The notes beneath the pieces were generated by a model that saw nothing but the letters and a program-made list of their open reading frames with translations, was not told the origin of the DNA and made no database searches. Positions 6,460 through 7,251 of a stretch of DNA of 7,251 nt are shown here, one piece after another. Both the position numbers and the translations under genes were made by a program. Each line of letters opens with the position of its first letter. Position 1 is the first letter of the stretch. This stretch comes from CAZTAK01 sp964611585 (GTDB taxonomy: Bacteria; Pseudomonadota; Alphaproteobacteria; SHVP01), in the NCBI GenBank assembly GCA_964611585.1, contig CAZTAK010000096.1:1-7251 (forward strand). The letters run 5' to 3'.

Positions 6460-7010
6460 GGATCCGCACTGCTGGGGGATCGTATAGCGGTAGTACACTC
6501 GGCTCTGGACCGAGCAACCCTGGTTCGAATCCAGGTCCCCCAGCCAGCGCCCGCCGGCGCCGGCAGCCACAAAACGCCGGCCGCGACGATGACGCCGAGG
6601 GTGACACCGCCGGCACCGAGCGCCAGGGGAAATAACGCCGCCGCCGGGGCCGTCGCCGCCGGAGCCAGGGCCACCGCAACCGCCAGCACCAGCGCAACCG
6701 AGATCGCACCAAGCAGGACGGCGCTGCCGGCCCGGACAATCGCGCCCTTGACCGACGCCCCGGGCACGTTGCGGTCCGCGACCCCGGCAGCGTTCTCCCG
6801 ATCCGTCGCAAGGCCAACGCCCCACTCGAAGAACGCCGCGCCGAGAACGCCCAGCACCGCGCACGAGGCGACGAAGAAGTTGGCGCCGAGCACATCGTCG
6901 ATACGCACGAAGGCGAAGTAGGCGAGCACGCCCGGCGGGAAAGCCAGAATCAGTACCGCGTTGCCGCGGCGCTCCGCACCGCGGCCGCTGTCGACAGGAT
7001 AGGGTTCCAC
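6453..7010 (-). CDS. Hypothetical small integral membrane protein, tail antisense to tRNA-Gln
   Basis: I do not recognise the family. The 185-residue frame starts at GTG 7010, with a stop two codons upstream and no visible Shine-Dalgarno. About four hydrophobic segments are seen: 17-35, 40-67 (containing FFEWGVGLA), 95-116 and 121-150. The last is very Ala/Gly/Val-rich, and a more polar loop (68-94) separates the pairs. Codons for residues 1-155 show the strong G/C third-position preference of the neighbouring genes, which supports real coding. From about residue 156 the frame enters the tRNA on the other strand. Its codons become atypical (CGA, AGG, AGA, ATA), and the TAG stop sits in the tRNA -10 region. 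So either the protein truly ends in a tRNA-antisense tail, or the gene has lost its original 3' end, or the whole frame is spurious. It is co-oriented with the phosphatase gene but separated by 97 nt. Confidence 0.45.
   Translation of the reverse strand: MEPYPVDSGRGAERRGNAVLILAFPPGVLAYFAFVRIDDVLGANFFVASCAVLGVLGAAFFEWGVGLATDRENAAGVADRNVPGASVKGAIVRAGSAVLLGAISVALVLAVAVALAPAATAPAAALFPLALGAGGVTLGVIVAAGVLWLPAPAGAGWGTWIRTRVARSRAECTTAIRSPSSADPT
6473..6546 (+). tRNA. tRNA-Gln (anticodon CTG)
   Basis: A full cloverleaf is visible. The acceptor arm TGGGGGA (6473-6479) pairs with TCCCCCA (6536-6542), followed by discriminator G and an encoded CCA (6544-6546). The D stem GTA/TAC is 6482-6484 with 6494-6496, and the D loop contains GG. 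The anticodon stem CTCGG/CCGAG is 6498-6502 with 6510-6514, and its loop CTCTGGA gives anticodon CTG (6505-6507), reading CAG codons. The T arm is CCTGG-TTCGAAT-CCAGG (6519-6535). All pairs are Watson-Crick, so the gene looks functional. It lies opposite to the five-gene cluster and inside a minus-strand ORF (6453-7010). Confidence 0.97.
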
Positions 7011-7110
7011 TGGCTAGCAATCGCCGCAGCCGACCGTGCCGCCCGCGGCCGACGGGGGCAAATCAAGCCCCAGTGAGTCCGGGCCCGCTTTCACCCCGGC
7101 GCTCCGCACC
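6967..7110. repeat. 14-bp direct repeat pair
   Basis: CGGCGCTCCGCACC occurs at 6967-6980, inside the start of the membrane-protein ORF, and again at 7097-7110 in the non-coding flank, exactly 130 bp apart. The flanking bases differ. It is more than expected by chance in such a short stretch even at high GC, but could be a short duplication of no consequence. Confidence 0.5.
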
Positions 7111-7155
7111 ACCCGATCGCACAGCGCCGCCGATCACAACTGCGCCGCCTGCACC

Positions 7156-7212
7156 GGGTGGGGACGCGGCCTTCCGGGCGCCCTGCGGGCGCCTGCACAC
7201 GCGCTCCCACCC
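7156..7212. repeat. Nested GC-rich inverted repeat, possible dispersed palindrome or structured RNA
   Basis: The outer arms 7156-7168 (GGGTGGGGACGCG) and 7200-7212 (CGCGCTCCCACCC) pair at 12 of 13 positions, counting one G-T. Inside them GGCGCCC (7177-7183) and GGGCGCC (7187-7193) form a perfect 7-bp hairpin with loop TGC. A 9-bp direct repeat CGCCTGCAC lies at 7146-7154 and 7190-7198. No ORF or T-run is present, so it is neither coding nor an obvious terminator. The rest of 7011-7251 holds nothing I can name apart from a tandem GACCTTG (7223-7229, 7230-7236) and a 5-bp inverted repeat AATTC/GAATT at the edge (7237-7251). Confidence 0.6.
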
Positions 7213-7251
7213 CGCAGTCGCCGACCTTGGACCTTGAATTCACGGCGAATT

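Noticed and set aside
6356..6895. N-terminal extension of the phosphatase frame by 180 codons
   Set aside because: The extension is Arg/Pro-rich, runs antisense through tRNA-Gln and lacks family similarity; the conserved core begins after ATG 6355.
7237..7251. AATTC/GAATT inverted repeat at the right edge as an operator
   Set aside because: Five-base arms cut off by the window end; cannot be judged.

Overview
The window is a compact, high-GC bacterial housekeeping block. Five genes lie head to tail on the minus strand. In transcription order, from high to low coordinates, they are: a short Ppx/GppA phosphatase, rlmE (23S rRNA Um2552 methyltransferase), guaB (IMP dehydrogenase), an RsmB/NOP-family rRNA m5C methyltransferase, and guaA (GMP synthase). 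From memory, this linkage of guaB, an RsmB-like methylase and guaA, with a short Ppx/GppA and RlmE upstream, together with the strong GC3 bias, points to an alphaproteobacterium, perhaps near Rhodospirillales. That placement is inference, because the window holds no rRNA or taxonomic marker.

Layout from left to right. Positions 1-97 are AT-rich (about 30% GC by hand count), carry no gene, and contain a tandem 10-bp repeat. They abut the guaA stop codon abruptly. The region 98-6355 holds the five-gene minus-strand cluster. Junction gaps are short (6, 100, 19 and 10 nt), and at two junctions the TAG stop overlaps a Shine-Dalgarno-like AGGT. A plus-strand tRNA-Gln (anticodon CTG, CCA encoded) lies at 6473-6546 behind a recognisable promoter. 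A minus-strand ORF for a small membrane protein of unknown function (6453-7010) runs antisense through the whole tRNA. The last 241 bases (7011-7251) carry no ORF but contain a long nested GC-rich inverted repeat and small direct repeats.

How the genes fit together. GuaB and GuaA are the two steps from IMP to GMP. A Ppx/GppA-type enzyme degrades polyphosphate and/or pppGpp, the alarmone made from the GTP pool these genes supply. RlmE and the RsmB-like enzyme modify rRNA. The cluster therefore links guanine nucleotide supply, stringent-response chemistry and ribosome maturation.

The genes themselves look intact and ordinary. The places worth a second look are the edges: the composition break exactly at the 3' end of guaA, which is a reported genomic-island integration site; the membrane ORF overlapping the tRNA; and the structured repeat near the right end. 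I see no new defence, secretion or biosynthetic system within these 7.25 kb. If there is an accessory element, it lies mostly left of position 1.
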